Positions 33,818 through 44,827 of a DNA stretch of 64,000 nt are shown here, in pieces. The translations under genes and the position numbers were made by a program. The notes beneath the pieces are model-generated. The model ran no database searches, was not told the DNA's origin, and saw only the letters and a program-made list of their open reading frames with translations. Each line of letters begins with the position of its first letter. Positions within the stretch are counted from its first letter, which is position 1. The stretch lies in NCBI RefSeq assembly GCF_024868665.1, contig NC_079914.1:2776069-2840068 (forward strand). The letters are read 5' to 3'. The DNA comes from Triplophysa rosa. Its lineage: Eukaryota; Chordata; Actinopteri; Cypriniformes; Nemacheilidae.

Positions 33818-34183
33818 ATACAGAGTAGTATATTACAAACACAGCATGTTACTAATGCTCCTCATGGTTTTACAAATTTTCTCCCAATACCCCCTCCCTC
33901 CTCAAAAATAAATGAATAAATCAAATAAAAAATAAACGGGATAAATAACAACAAAATAAACAATAACAACAATGAATAAGCAAGAACATAAGACAAAAAT
34001 TCCATTGGAATTCTGCCAATACAGTCAATGAGGAATGTAGACAATGAGGAGCCCATTGAGTCTGATTACGTTATCTGTTTCAGTGTGTACATGTCTTTAA
34101 ATTTTTCTTTTAATTTTAGTTTGATGGTAGATACGTCCTTTTCAAAATACGACATCATTGGAGACCATACCAAATAAAAATAT

Positions 34184-34486
34184 TTAGTGGATCCTCAGAG
34201 AATATTTGATTTTCTCCAATTTCAACATCACATCGCTAAGCCAAAGTGAAACTAAAGGTGATTTAATAGATTTCCAATCGAGTAGAATTCTTCTCCAAGC
34301 CAAAAGGCATGCAAAAGCATAAGCATCTTCACAGTTTTTAGACATGACCACGCCTTGTTCAGACACTCCAAAAATAGCCATTTCAAAACTAGGCCCGATA
34401 TCCTTGGCATATTGCTCAGAATTTTTTTTAAATATAGTTGTCCAGTAATCAAACAGTCTAGGGCAAGCCCAAAACATATGAGCCAA
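34184..34486 (-). pseudogene. L1-like ORF2 C-terminal fragment
   Basis: Minus-strand frame MAHMFWACPRLFDYWTTIFK, then LLAWRRILLDWKS. The (L)AHMFW.CP.L..YW motif is the cysteine-containing C-terminal region found in fish L1 ORF2 proteins. Sequence between this and the RT (34487-35274) is frame-disrupted. Confidence 0.8.
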
Positions 34487-35274
34487 GTCTGTGAAGAATC
34501 TTAAATTGAATTAAACCTAAGCACAAGAAGAGAGTACCCGTTGTCCCGTTAACTCTGAGTAATGCCTTGTTCCAGGTTGCGTCTGATATATCCATTGCCG
34601 AATCCTTTGTCCACTCTGCACGGATCTTATCTAGGTTAATATTTTTTTATTGACATTAAAGAGTTATATACCTTCGAAATTGCTCCTTTCACATGTGCGG
34701 GAATTTTTTTAATTGCATTTAATTCTGTGCTGGGAGGAATGGAAGGATATGTGGGACAGTGCCTTTGGATTAGATGGCGAACCTGAAAGTATCTAAACTA
34801 GTGTGTTCTTGGTAAATTGTATTTTGTGGAGAGAGTGGAAAATGAAGCAACAACATCATCTATAAAGAGGTCATTAAATTTGACAATGCCCAACTGTTGC
34901 CATTGAGTGAAGATTGAGTCCAGGTTGGCTGGAAGGAATAGGTGGTTCTTGCATATAGGACTGGCAATGGAGAAGTCTTTGAAAACAAAACATTGTCTAA
35001 ATTGAAACCAAGTAGTTAGTATTTATTACAACTGGGGATTGAGTATACGATGAGATATGAAGTGGCAGTTTAGATAATACTAAAGCAGGAAGGGATGATG
35101 AAGTACAAGAATTAGCCTCTGAAGTACACCATATGTCTGTAGGTTTCTGAAGCCAATAAAAATTCAAAAGTTCAAATTCTAAATTCTGAAATTCAGAAGT
35201 GCCAATCCACCTTGAGTTTTTTGTTTTTGGAGAAATTCTTTACGGATCCTAGGTGTTTTTCCACCCCATATAAA

Positions 35275-36167
35275 TTATGAAATCAAACTGTCTAAGTTTT
35301 GAAAGAAGGATTTAGGTAGGAAAATTGGGATACATTGAAACAAGTACAAGAGCCTTGGTAAAATGTTCATTTTTACACAGTTAATTCTACCTGCAAGTGA
35401 AAGGAACAGAAAATTCCATTTTTTGAAGTCTAATTTTATCTTGTCGATTAGGGGTGTAAAGTTCTCTTTGTACAGGTTAGGGAATCCCTGTGTGATATTT
35501 ATCCCTAAATATCTAAATCCTGATACAGACAGCTGAAAAGGCATATCTGTTTTGAAAACCTGGAGGCCCTTTTTATTTATAGTAAAGCAAACACTTTTCG
35601 AAAAGATCAATTTATAACCTGAGAAATTTCCAAACTGCTTCAATATCTTAATCACCTGTGGAATACCTGAGATTGGATCTAAAATATACAACAGCAAATC
35701 ATCGGCATATAAGGATACCCTATGTTCTATGCCCCTACATCTAATGCCAGTAAAATGCTGAGAGCTTCTTAACGCTATACATAAGGGTTCGATGGCTAAG
35801 GTAAAAAGTAAAGGACTAAGAGGGCATCCTTGTCTTGTACCTCTTAAAAGAGAAAGGGACTCTGAACGCACCCTATTTGTGAGCACAGATGCTTTGGGGG
35901 AAGAATATAATAACCTCATTGTCGAGAGAAAGTTTGTTCCAAAACCGAATCTTTTAAGCATAGAGGATAAATATTTCCATTCCACCCTGTCAAATGCTTT
36001 TTTAGCATCTAGCGAGATGACTACCTGAGGGACAGGATTTTGAGCCGGTTTAACTGAGTTGATTACCCCTAATAATCTCCGGATATTGCTAAAAGAGTTA
36101 CGACCTCTGACAAAACCTGTTTGATCTTTTGAGATCAAGCTTTCTATTACTGTGTCTAAATGTGACA
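35275..36167 (-). pseudogene. L1-like ORF2 reverse transcriptase fragment
   Basis: Minus-strand frame with LISKDQTGFVRGRNSFSNIR, PQVVISLDAKKAFDRVEWKY (motif A, catalytic Asp in SLDAKKAFD), GTRQGCPLSPLLFTLAIEPL (motif B) and YADDLLLYI (motif C). It ends in FLSLAGRINCVKMNILPRLL, the region after the thumb. These are diagnostic of L1/Tx1-type LINEs rather than L2. The open frame extends past 36167 into + strand L2 sequence, but that upstream part is artefactual. A stop at about 35275 ends the frame, and the next part is degenerate to 34487. Confidence 0.9.
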
Positions 36168-38362
36168 ATTTCTTCATAAAGTTCACTGTAACACTCCCTG
36201 TAATCTCACCTCCCACCCCTAACCCTGTTTCTTTCTGCCATAATCTTCGTTCCCTCTCTACCACCTACTTTTCATCCATGGTGTCTTCCTCCCTACCCAC
36301 CACAACCCTTTACTCTCAACGTTGAGGAAGTTACTGATAGTCTCTATACAACCTTAACATCCTGTCTTGACAGTGTCTGCCCTCTTACCTCTAGGCCTGC
36401 ACGTGCCACACCCTCCTGCCCCTGGCTTTCTGAGACTCTTTGCGACCATCGGAACAAGCTAAGGGCTGCGGAGAGGCACAAGTCTAGAGACCCCGTTGAT
36501 CTCTCCAAGTATCAAGATCTTCTTAACTCCATTGCTACTGATATATCTCCAGCCAAAACCAAGTACTTTCAAAACAAAATCCAAACTGCATCTAACCCGT
36601 GTCAACTTTTCTCAACTCCCTTCTCCAAATGTCTCCAAAATACTCCTTTCCACCCGGCCTACCACCTGTCCACTCTACTCGACCCGATCCCTTCCCACCT
36701 CGTACAGGCTATCTCTCCGTCTCTACTGCCTCAACTGACACACATTATAAACACCTAAATCACCACTGGTTCTGTCCCCACCTAATTTAAACAAGCCCTG
36801 GTAACACCTTTACTCAAGAAACAGACACTCGACCCCTCAGTGGTCAGCAACTACAGACCAATCTCACTCCTGCCTTTCCTTTCCAAGGCCCTCGAAAGGG
36901 TAGTATTTAACCAACTCTCTGCCTATCTCTCACAGCATGAACTTCTGGACAGTCAACAATCCGGCTTCAAGAAAGGACATTCTACAGAGACCGCTCTCCT
37001 GTCCGTCGTTGAAAACCTACGGCAGGCAAGGGCTAATTCCTTGTCATCTGTCCTTATTCTGCTTGATCTCTCTGCTGCATTTGACACGGTGAACCTGCAG
37101 ATCCTGCTGTCCACTCTCTCCAAACTGGGCATCTCTGGAACTGCACTCAACTGGTTTGACTCTTATCTCACAGGCAGATCCTTTAAGGTATCCTGGAGAG
37201 GTGAGACATTTAGATCGCACCAGCTGACAACTGGAGTTCCTCAGGGATCAGTTCTTACTCCTCTCCTCTTTTCTATATATACCACCTCCCTGGGTGAAAT
37301 TATTAAGGCACATGGGTTCTCATACCATTTTTATTCAGATGATACGCAGCTTTATTTTTCTTTTCAGCCAGATGACCCCACCATCTCTTGTGTGTCTCTG
37401 CTAGCCTTCTGGACATCTCTTCTTGGATGAAAGAGCATCACCTACAACTCAACCTCTCCAAGACAGAACTCCTGGTTATACCAGCCCACCCATCAATTGA
37501 ACAACACCTTACGATTCAGCTCGGTTCCACAACTATAACACCCACCTGGGGGTGATGTTCGACGACCAGCTGAAATTCACCTCTCACATCGCAGTAACCA
37601 CTCGAACTTGCAGGTATGTGCTCTACAACATCAGGAAAATCAGGCTGTTCCTGTAGGAGCATGCTTCTCAGCTGCTAGTCCAAGCTCTGGTCATATCAAG
37701 ACTGGACTACTGCAATTCTCTACTGGCCGGCCTTCCAACGATGCAGTCAAGACCTTGCAAATGATCCAGAATGCAGCTGTACGTCTAGTTATCAATCAGC
37801 CTAAAAGAACCCATGAAAAGAACCCATGAAACACCCCTCCTGATTTCACTTCACTGGCTGCCAATTGCCGCCCCATCAAGTTTAAATCGCTGTCACTGGC
37901 CTTCAGAACGGAAACGGTAAATTCGCCCCTTTACCTTAACTCACTGCTCCAGGTCTACATCCCCTCCTGTCATCTTCAGCTTGAAAATGACCGACGCCTG
38001 GTTGTTCCATTACAGCGAGGCACCAAATCACTTGCAAAAACCTTTAGTCATTCGGTTCCCCCTGTAGTGGAATGAACTGCCAGCCTCCACCCGAACTGCA
38101 GCATCCTTCACAACTTTCAAAAAACAACTCAAAACATACCTGTTCCACATTTATTTGACTAATCAATAACTGTCTATGTCTTGTGTGTAAAAAATCTTGT
38201 TGTTCATTCTCTCCCAGTGCTTACTCCAGCTTTAATCCTCCTAGTAGCATGGTCTTGTAAACTAACGGTAATGTTTTGCGTGTTGACAAAATGTTTATAT
38301 GCTCTACTACTTGTAAGTCGCTTTGGATAAAAGCATCTGCCAAATAAATAAATGTAAATGTA
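36168..38362 (+). mobile_element. L2 LINE (copy B), reverse transcriptase part and 3' tail
   Basis: Continues the endonuclease fragment at 26460-26731: the frame resumes FFIKFTVTLPVISPPTPNPV. Then follow the linker (NPCQLFSTPF...), the RT and a 3' end 'gtcgctttggataaaagcat' with AAATGTAAATGT tail (about 38310-38362). Several frameshifts and stops are present. The same 3' sequence recurs as an isolated tail at 50882-50942 and 51748-51785, so this subfamily differs from copy A, which has a GTTGA tail. Confidence 0.9.
36840..37430 (+). pseudogene. L2 copy B reverse transcriptase frame
   Basis: An open stretch of 196 codons with NYRPISLLPFLSKALERVVF, QQSGFKKGHSTETALLSVVE, LILLDLSAAFDTVNLQILLS (motif A), TGVPQGSVLTPLLFSIY (motif B) and FYSDDTQLYFS (motif C). 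The usual YADD is YSDD here, although both catalytic aspartates remain. The frame breaks at about 37430, and the following ISSWMKEHHLQLNLSKTELL lies in another frame. Confidence 0.9.
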
Positions 38363-38394
38363 TTATGGGACAGATCTAAGTTTATTTTGAACCC

Positions 38395-38419
38395 AAAAAG
38401 TTACAGATTGCAGCTTTAA
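38395..38419. repeat. Isolated TTAA MITE end, 'tacagattgcagctttaa'
   Basis: Matches the right end at 44807-44827 and the inverse of the left end at 39428. The body of this copy is missing or replaced by the L2 element just upstream. Confidence 0.5.
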
Positions 38420-39427
38420 GAAAGCAATTTTGTGCAGTGAGCTATAGCAGAAGTACAAATCTAGTTGATATTTTCAATACACTTTTAAATATTAATTTTA
38501 CACACTTTTTAAAAATGCTCAGCCTTTTGCTTTCAAAACAAATTTGACCACAGTAAAATAGGATACAATAAAAGAATCAAGACACGTTTATTCATAAATA
38601 CAGTAAGCCTGCGGAAGCTGCGGTCTGTGCCAGCCCTGAGGTAACATCCTCAAACAAGGCTTTCTCTGTCAGCTTAAACGCTGTCCTGGAGCAAAACTGG
38701 CATTTCATCTGACGATTGGCAAAGATAGTCGAGCACTGAATGACATGTCTTTCTTCCTCCAAACCTAATAACTTTTCCCCCCTCTCCTACAGACCCTAAC
38801 CTCTCCAAACGTCCCTCCGCGCTACTCACTTTAACCGCTGTTTTGACATAGATTACAACTTTGCATCTTGGTTTGCATCCTCACATTCTGACAGCCAGAT
38901 TACATTTGGCTTCTCAAATTATTGAGAAAGGCATCTTATTTCTTCTTGTTCAACTGTCTGTACCTCTCGTTTGCAGCTAGTTTCTTTTGTCTGGTTTTCA
39001 ATCTCGCAAACACGCTTGGCATTGCAAAAGGCAACATTTTAAGCAAAAACCTGAATTTCGAAAATCGTTGTAAATACAAGATATATGTAAACATTGCATT
39101 TTTCAGTGAACAGTCACAAAGCCAGAATCTTTTTTTAAGTGTCACAGTGTGTGTTGTTGAATGACGCCACAATTGTGCCAAATAATGAATAACTACTAAT
39201 ATAAAATGGGTATTTGTGATCATGGATGATGATTATTTAAAACAGTTATGACACATTATAATAATAGATATGAAACACCTTCCCACAGAGATATTTTAAC
39301 AACCTTTCTGTATGTTAGAAACTTTATATTCTAGCAGAAGTATGGCTCCTAATGAATTTCAGTTATATGTAAGATTTCAGATATAAAAATATAAAACGAA
39401 AAAAGAGTGCTTTAATGAAAATGTGAC
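38420..39427. other. Non-coding, no gene recognised
   Basis: Balanced composition from about 38580 to 39180 with no repeat signature; possibly regulatory, but no supporting motif cluster stands out. Confidence 0.45.
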
Positions 39428-39480
39428 TTAAAGCTGCAATCCGTAGCTTTTGTCTCACTATCGCCATCTCTGTTTAAACC
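39428..39480. repeat. TTAA-tipped inverted-repeat end (left)
   Basis: TTAAAGCTGCAATCCGTAGC continuing 'tttgtctcactatcgccatc'. About 50 bp of near-identical sequence in inverse orientation ends at 44827. The two may be ends of one expanded element or of separate copies. Confidence 0.6.
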
Positions 39481-41009
39481 CTAAAATTGCAGGTCACTTT
39501 AAATAATGGATATTCACAGTTACACAGAGATTTAGTGTGGAACTTTTCATGGCTAAAGGGATTGCGGTCGAGAACTATACTGAATATATCACAAACACAT
39601 CCGGTGACCTTTCCAGAGTTCAGGAAAAGTTCAGCATTAAGCGCTTAGGCCTTCATCACTAGATTTAAAATGCACAGTTGACTCATAATGAAGCAGCTGT
39701 ACAGCAAACAAAAGTTCAAAGTCTTATATATATATATCGAAATATAATCTGTTTCGATTAATGTGGTTTTAAAACATAATCCTCACATAATTCACGCAAA
39801 CCTGCTTCTGTAGCCCAATAGATGTTTTTGTTCGAGTAATTAAATTGTTTTTGTGACTAACCGGATAGTCACTTCCTCAGGTGTGGTTAGATATTTTTAC
39901 TTAATGTTTGATGATGGGAAATGTGATGACAGGAAAGATGCTAACAATAACAGAAAAGCTGTTTAGCCAGTCACTCATCACTGAAGAAATATGCTTTATA
40001 AACTAGACATTGTCTTTAATTCCAACAGTACAATCTGTGAATGTTATCTGAAATTATACAGTCTCCCCTTACATTTATGATGATGACCCCAGTTTCTACC
40101 TCACCATACTGTCATAACAATTATTATTAGTTGGAACACTCTACACACACACAGTGACTCTCTACATCTTATAAATAGCGCCTCTGACATGATGAAGATT
40201 GGCATTAGCATGTTGCTAAAATAACAGTATAACGCAGGGACTGTTAATATGAGATGACCTATGATATTAAATTCCCAGTGAACTCCAAACTACAATTCCT
40301 ATTTTTTCATGAAATATTGTAGCGTTTCTTGTAAATAGCTTTTTAGAGTGGGTCATTCTCTTTTCAAAATTCATGTTCCCTCATAATCTTTAGTGTAAAT
40401 CTGAAAATGCACTTCTGCCATCTAGTGACTATCCATCTCAAATGATGTAGGTTAGACTGCTTGGGCGGAGCATCGGTTAACTCCTCCACTTTAACTGTGA
40501 GTCTGCTGCCAGTTCCATTTCAAAACGCAATGGCTGTTTTTATACATCCAATTAAATCGCAGTGAAAAAACAATCAACGTCCACTATTTTTTTCTTATTT
40601 GAAATTCAGTTTCACTCCCAAATGCGTCAGAATACAGAAGTAAAAACGATTGCAACTTCAGGTTCACGGGGACTGTAAGGCATTGTGTACACTACAGTAC
40701 ACCATTTTCAAATCAAAATCTTGTAGCTGTTTGTTTAGATGGCAACAACATTTTGGGATCCTGAAAACACAAACTTTTGAACTTTTGAAATTTTTCATTG
40801 CATTCATTTCATTATTTTCCTACAATTTGTATCACTAAGATAAAGTTCATCTTATGAAAAATGTTACACATATTTGCTTAATAGTACAATGAATATAATG
40901 AACTGATTATGAACTAACAGACTATTTTTCAGTTAGTTTCATCAATCTACATCTTATTGAAATATTTCCAATAATGCTATGTAGCCTATTGTACATATTT
41001 CATAATTTC
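39481..41009. other. Non-coding AT-rich DNA
   Basis: No gene, RNA or recognisable repeat apart from a short TATATATA run near 39726. Confidence 0.5.
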
Positions 41010-41110
41010 TTGTTTTTGCATGCATTTAATGTAAAGCTCTTTGCACAATGCAAAATTGTGAAAAGCACTATGGAAATAAATTTGAATTGAATTGAACTGA
41101 ACTGAATTTT
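41010..41110 (+). mobile_element. L2-type LINE 3' end with TTGAA tail
   Basis: 'gtgaaaagcactatggaaat' followed by 'aaatttgaattgaattgaac' resembles the L2 copy A 3' end (gcgctatataaataaag plus GTTGA repeats). Only the extreme 3' end survives. Confidence 0.6.
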
Positions 41111-43842
41111 TGAAAACACACACAAAAAAACCCACACAAATTTGTGAAATCGGTGATGTCATGTGCATATGTTTTACATCTTTCTTTACAAACCAACATC
41201 ATTAACTACTGGCCTGGCATGAATAAGCAACAGTTTTGGTCAGAAAAAACGAAATGCCTTTAACCCAATCTTTGTACTTAAACATACAAATTCATACAAA
41301 TTAGCCACCTCATAAAACAATTACGAATTGCCTAGAGATTGAGTGGACACTAGATTTTGATACAGAAATAAATATATTGATTTTAGTGGTTGCTAATATC
41401 AGTTGTCAAAGTTTAAAAAATGTATAAAAATGCTATTTTTAAGACAACGTTACCATGGGAGTGAAAACTGTGTTTTCTTTTGAAACTACATTCGGTCCTG
41501 ATGTGAAATGGTGCAAAAATTACACATTTGTTTTAAGTAGGCATGCTATGTCATCATCACTTATGTGTTTTTCTAAATGTTTAATGATGGCAGATCTCTT
41601 AAATATTGACTAATATGGGAGAAATGTCACATGGTTAAGATAAGAGGTTCACACTACGACTTCAATGGGTTAAGGTTATGTTTTCAAGAACCTCTTTGGG
41701 AGCACATTTCTAAGACGCAATTAAACCATTCTCGAGGATTTGCAACGCTAGGAGAGTATTAGGCTATTAAAAATCCTAATATGCCAAAGAAATACTCCTC
41801 TTTGAACTAGAAATGCGTTTTGCATGGGAATATATGATTATATTGTTAGTGCAGTGATGGCACAAACCTTCGAAAATCGCAGTGCTCTTAGCAGCATGTA
41901 AACAAAAAATCCATACTTTTAAGCAAAGCCCATCTCTCATCTATTTGGATTAGATGAAAAGAAAAGAGTGTTAGCCATCTTTTATGTTTGCCGGAGACTT
42001 TTTTCATTTGGCCTTGTGTAACGAAATTACCACTTAATAAATGCAGCAAGTGAGTTTGCTATGCAGCGTAATTGAAGCTTTTCCTGAATCTTCACCCTGT
42101 TTAAAGTGCACAAAATAAATGAAGGTGATACGGGATCGTGGGGTGGCGTCTGGATGGGTGGGGGTGTACCAGGGGTGCTGCTACCTACCTGCATGACATT
42201 GTGGCTTTTTCTTATGGAAATTGAGTCCCATGTTTCAATTGAACATTAAGGGATGTGGAAGGGGGGTTTGGATGTGTGTTTAATGAAGCAGCAGTTATCT
42301 CCCTGCCCTCCCAACCTGCGCTGCTCTCCCTAATCCTGCTATTCATGTCTAATACACTGAGGAGAGCTTTTTGTGCCGAGCCATAATGGAAAATGTATAT
42401 GTTTATAAATATCACACACTTGTTTGTTTGCACAGAAATTCATCTCGATCCCCCCATCCTCACCCACTCCAGGATCTGTTGCGTGTATAGAGACGAAAGT
42501 GCACCCGCCCCACTCGCACCGCAACCTCACAATTAATTTTCACTTCGTCCAACACGTCGATGTGCATTTGAAGGCCGCACGCTTGTTTGAACTACCGTCG
42601 GGTGCTTTGATAAAGGCCTGTGCTGTTCATTTACCTACTCTGGAAATGTAAAGAGAGGTACACCCAGTTTCCTGGAGCCCTTATCACCGACCAATACAAA
42701 CAGACCATTTGAAAGTGCGAGAGTTTCAAGACATATGAGCCGATAGAACTTGAGGGGACATGATTAAGAATAAGGTGTCATTATTTACAGATAGGACAGA
42801 TAAAATCTCTGGAGGAATGACAGGTTTTCTGATGCCTTCATACAACCACATTGCGATAAAGAGGCTTTGATGTTAGTTAACCTATCACTAAGCCCCGCCC
42901 ACCTTAGATAATGTCGCTAGCTCAGACAAACATACGGAGTTCGCTAATGTCTCACAATGAGAGCTGTCAGTGTGAAAGCCTTGTCCCAAGAGTTTTTTCA
43001 CACATTTTGCACACAATCTTGTTGGGGAACATTCTACTGGGACTTAAATATATCATGGAGGGATATATAAAAGATTTTACAGTAAATATGGTATAACCAG
43101 ATTCATTTGGAAGCGAGAGTTTACAGATCACAATGCAAAAATGACCGCAAATGACAATAGGCCTACTGTTCATGTTCTGCAGGGTAAGATTAAATTAATT
43201 TACATTTAACCAGTTTAATATGGAGAGGCACTGACATGTAGACCTTCGTTTATGTGTTTTTGACCTGCAATGAACATGACGTGAGAACAGTTAGCTATTT
43301 AGGTTTGTATGTTAGCATGGACTCGTCAACTTTACTGTTTTTAGCCAGTGATACCTTGATGAAGCACATGATGACAATAACATTCTGCTTGAGCACATGA
43401 CAATTACTGTATAAGTTGTAACATGAGAGTAATGACAACTGTTTTGTTTGGGACTGGGGTTGAACCACGTTACTGTGTCTTGTTTAGGTTTAGCAAATGA
43501 AATAAAATAAATTTAATTCCCAATCCTCTCAGGATACCTGGAATCCGTGTTACAAGTACACCAGGCACAACGTTTAACCATTTTTGTAGCATAAACACGG
43601 TAAAAACGATGAGAGCTTCGGATTTTACAACGCTTCTCTATGGTGCTGAAACCTAAGGTTTGAGTTCCTATGTTTGGTAACCTATGGTTGTTTGAGTTCC
43701 GGTTCCCGTGCAACTGATACTCAGTTGCCATTGGCTCATCTGCGTTTGAGGGGAGGGGCTTGGCGATAGGTCAATTCATTTATGTTGTGCTGCAAAAACG
43801 AAAGTGAAAGTTAACTCAATAACTGAGAGTAATTACATATTC
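41111..43842. other. Non-coding; MITE scrap and candidate regulatory block
   Basis: A fragment of the 'tagccacct' MITE family lies at about 41288-41340. The block at 41990-42680 is described separately. No gene recognised. Confidence 0.45.
41990..42680. promoter_or_regulatory. Candidate conserved non-coding block
   Basis: Repeat-free, balanced composition with AT-core clusters (for example 'ccataatggaaaatgtatat' at about 42381-42400 and 'cctcacaattaattttcact' at about 42524-42543). Open frames here are short and overlap on both strands. Regulatory role is inferred from appearance only. Confidence 0.3.
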
Positions 43843-44345
43843 TTGCTGTGTCCCAATTCGCATACTATCTGTCCTAAATAGTATTTGAAAATAGAATTAG
43901 TACGTATGTCCCAAATCGTAGTATGTTGAAAAGAGTATTCCAAAGATTCCCGGATGGTCTACTACTTCCGGTAGACATTCGAAGTGCAGAATGATGCACA
44001 CTCTAACTGCTAATATTACCCACAATTCATTGCGAGTAGGCAGAGTTAAGTGATGCTCCACTGCATTAATAAAATTAAATAACTGATGCGTCACTAAATT
44101 AATAAATATAAGCACAGAGTTAACATTACATATGAAACAATGAATGAATAAATTCTTAAATGGAAAGAAGATCTGTATTTTGATGTGTGTGACAGTAAAT
44201 GGCCACAATGTTGTCTAGGCAACAACAGCCACTTCCGTTTCCTGTTAGTATGTCCCAGTGTGTGCATATTGTTTTGCTACACACTAAAATGTATATATTT
44301 TTCCATGACAAAAACAGTACATACTTGTGAATTGGGACACAGCAA
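43843..44345. mobile_element. Non-autonomous DNA element, TTGCTGTGTCCCAATT ends
   Basis: The left end TTGCTGTGTCCCAATTCGCA and the right end, reverse complemented TTGCTGTGTCCCAATTCACA, form an 17-bp inverted repeat. The two arms also share inverted 'agtatgt' words. About 503 bp, non-coding. No unambiguous target duplication, so the superfamily is open. Confidence 0.75.
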
Positions 44346-44419
44346 ATGTCTCCTAAAATGCAATCTAAAGTATGCATGAACTGACATTAATGCTATCAAA
44401 CTGGAGAGCAGCAGATACA

Positions 44420-44640
44420 ACTGCGTCACATGACGAAAAACGCGTTATCGTTTCTAAACCCCTCCGTTTTCCTCATCCACACTACAACGTGTGGATGAAG
44501 AACCCTTTCGAGTGCATCTTCGAAAAGCTCAGTTTTCGTTGACAAAAAAGCTGTCTCATTGTGGACAGAAGGCCAAAACGGAGAGAAAAAGATGGTTTTC
44601 AAAAGAAAACGCATTAGTGTGGATAGGGTCTAAGGCTGAA
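44420..44640. mobile_element. Inverted-repeat element with 'gtttt...cacta' arms
   Basis: 'cgtttctaaacccctccgtt' ... 'cctcatccacactacaacgt' and, inverted, 'gttttcaaaagaaaacgcat' ... 'agtgtggatagggtctaagg' form loose arms. This matches a style of cyprinid MITE, but boundaries are uncertain. Confidence 0.4.
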
Positions 44641-44774
44641 TTTTTTTTCTGTCAGTGGTCACAAAAGTTTATATTATTGATTTATAATTTGAGCTGTCAG
44701 ATTTCATGAGAAATGTTAGTTGTTTTTCAAACCACATAAAGATAAGTAGGCTTAATAACCTAAATATTTTCTCT

Positions 44775-44827
44775 TTCAAACAGAAATGGCGATAGTAGAG
44801 AGGCAAAAGTACAGATTGCAGCTTTAA
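44775..44827. repeat. TTAA-tipped inverted-repeat end (right)
   Basis: 'aaacagaaatggcgatagta' ... 'tacagattgcagctttaa' is the inverse of the end at 39428-39480, matching over about 50 bp with a few differences. Confidence 0.6.

Larger units (their letters stand above)
33818..36167 (-). mobile_element. L1-like LINE, 5' truncated
   Basis: On the minus strand, an L1-clade ORF2 fragment from just before the ISKDQTGFVRGRNSF block of the RT to the C-terminus. About 360 bp of AT-rich 3' sequence follows, ending at about 33818. The 5' edge coincides with position 36167, where the L2 copy B frame resumes. No poly-A tail is obvious at the 3' edge. Confidence 0.85.

Noticed and set aside
36168..36264. 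Start of the 329-codon L1 frame (MVERERRLWQKET...)
   Set aside because: These codons lie over the + strand L2 sequence; the L1 similarity begins only at about 36167.
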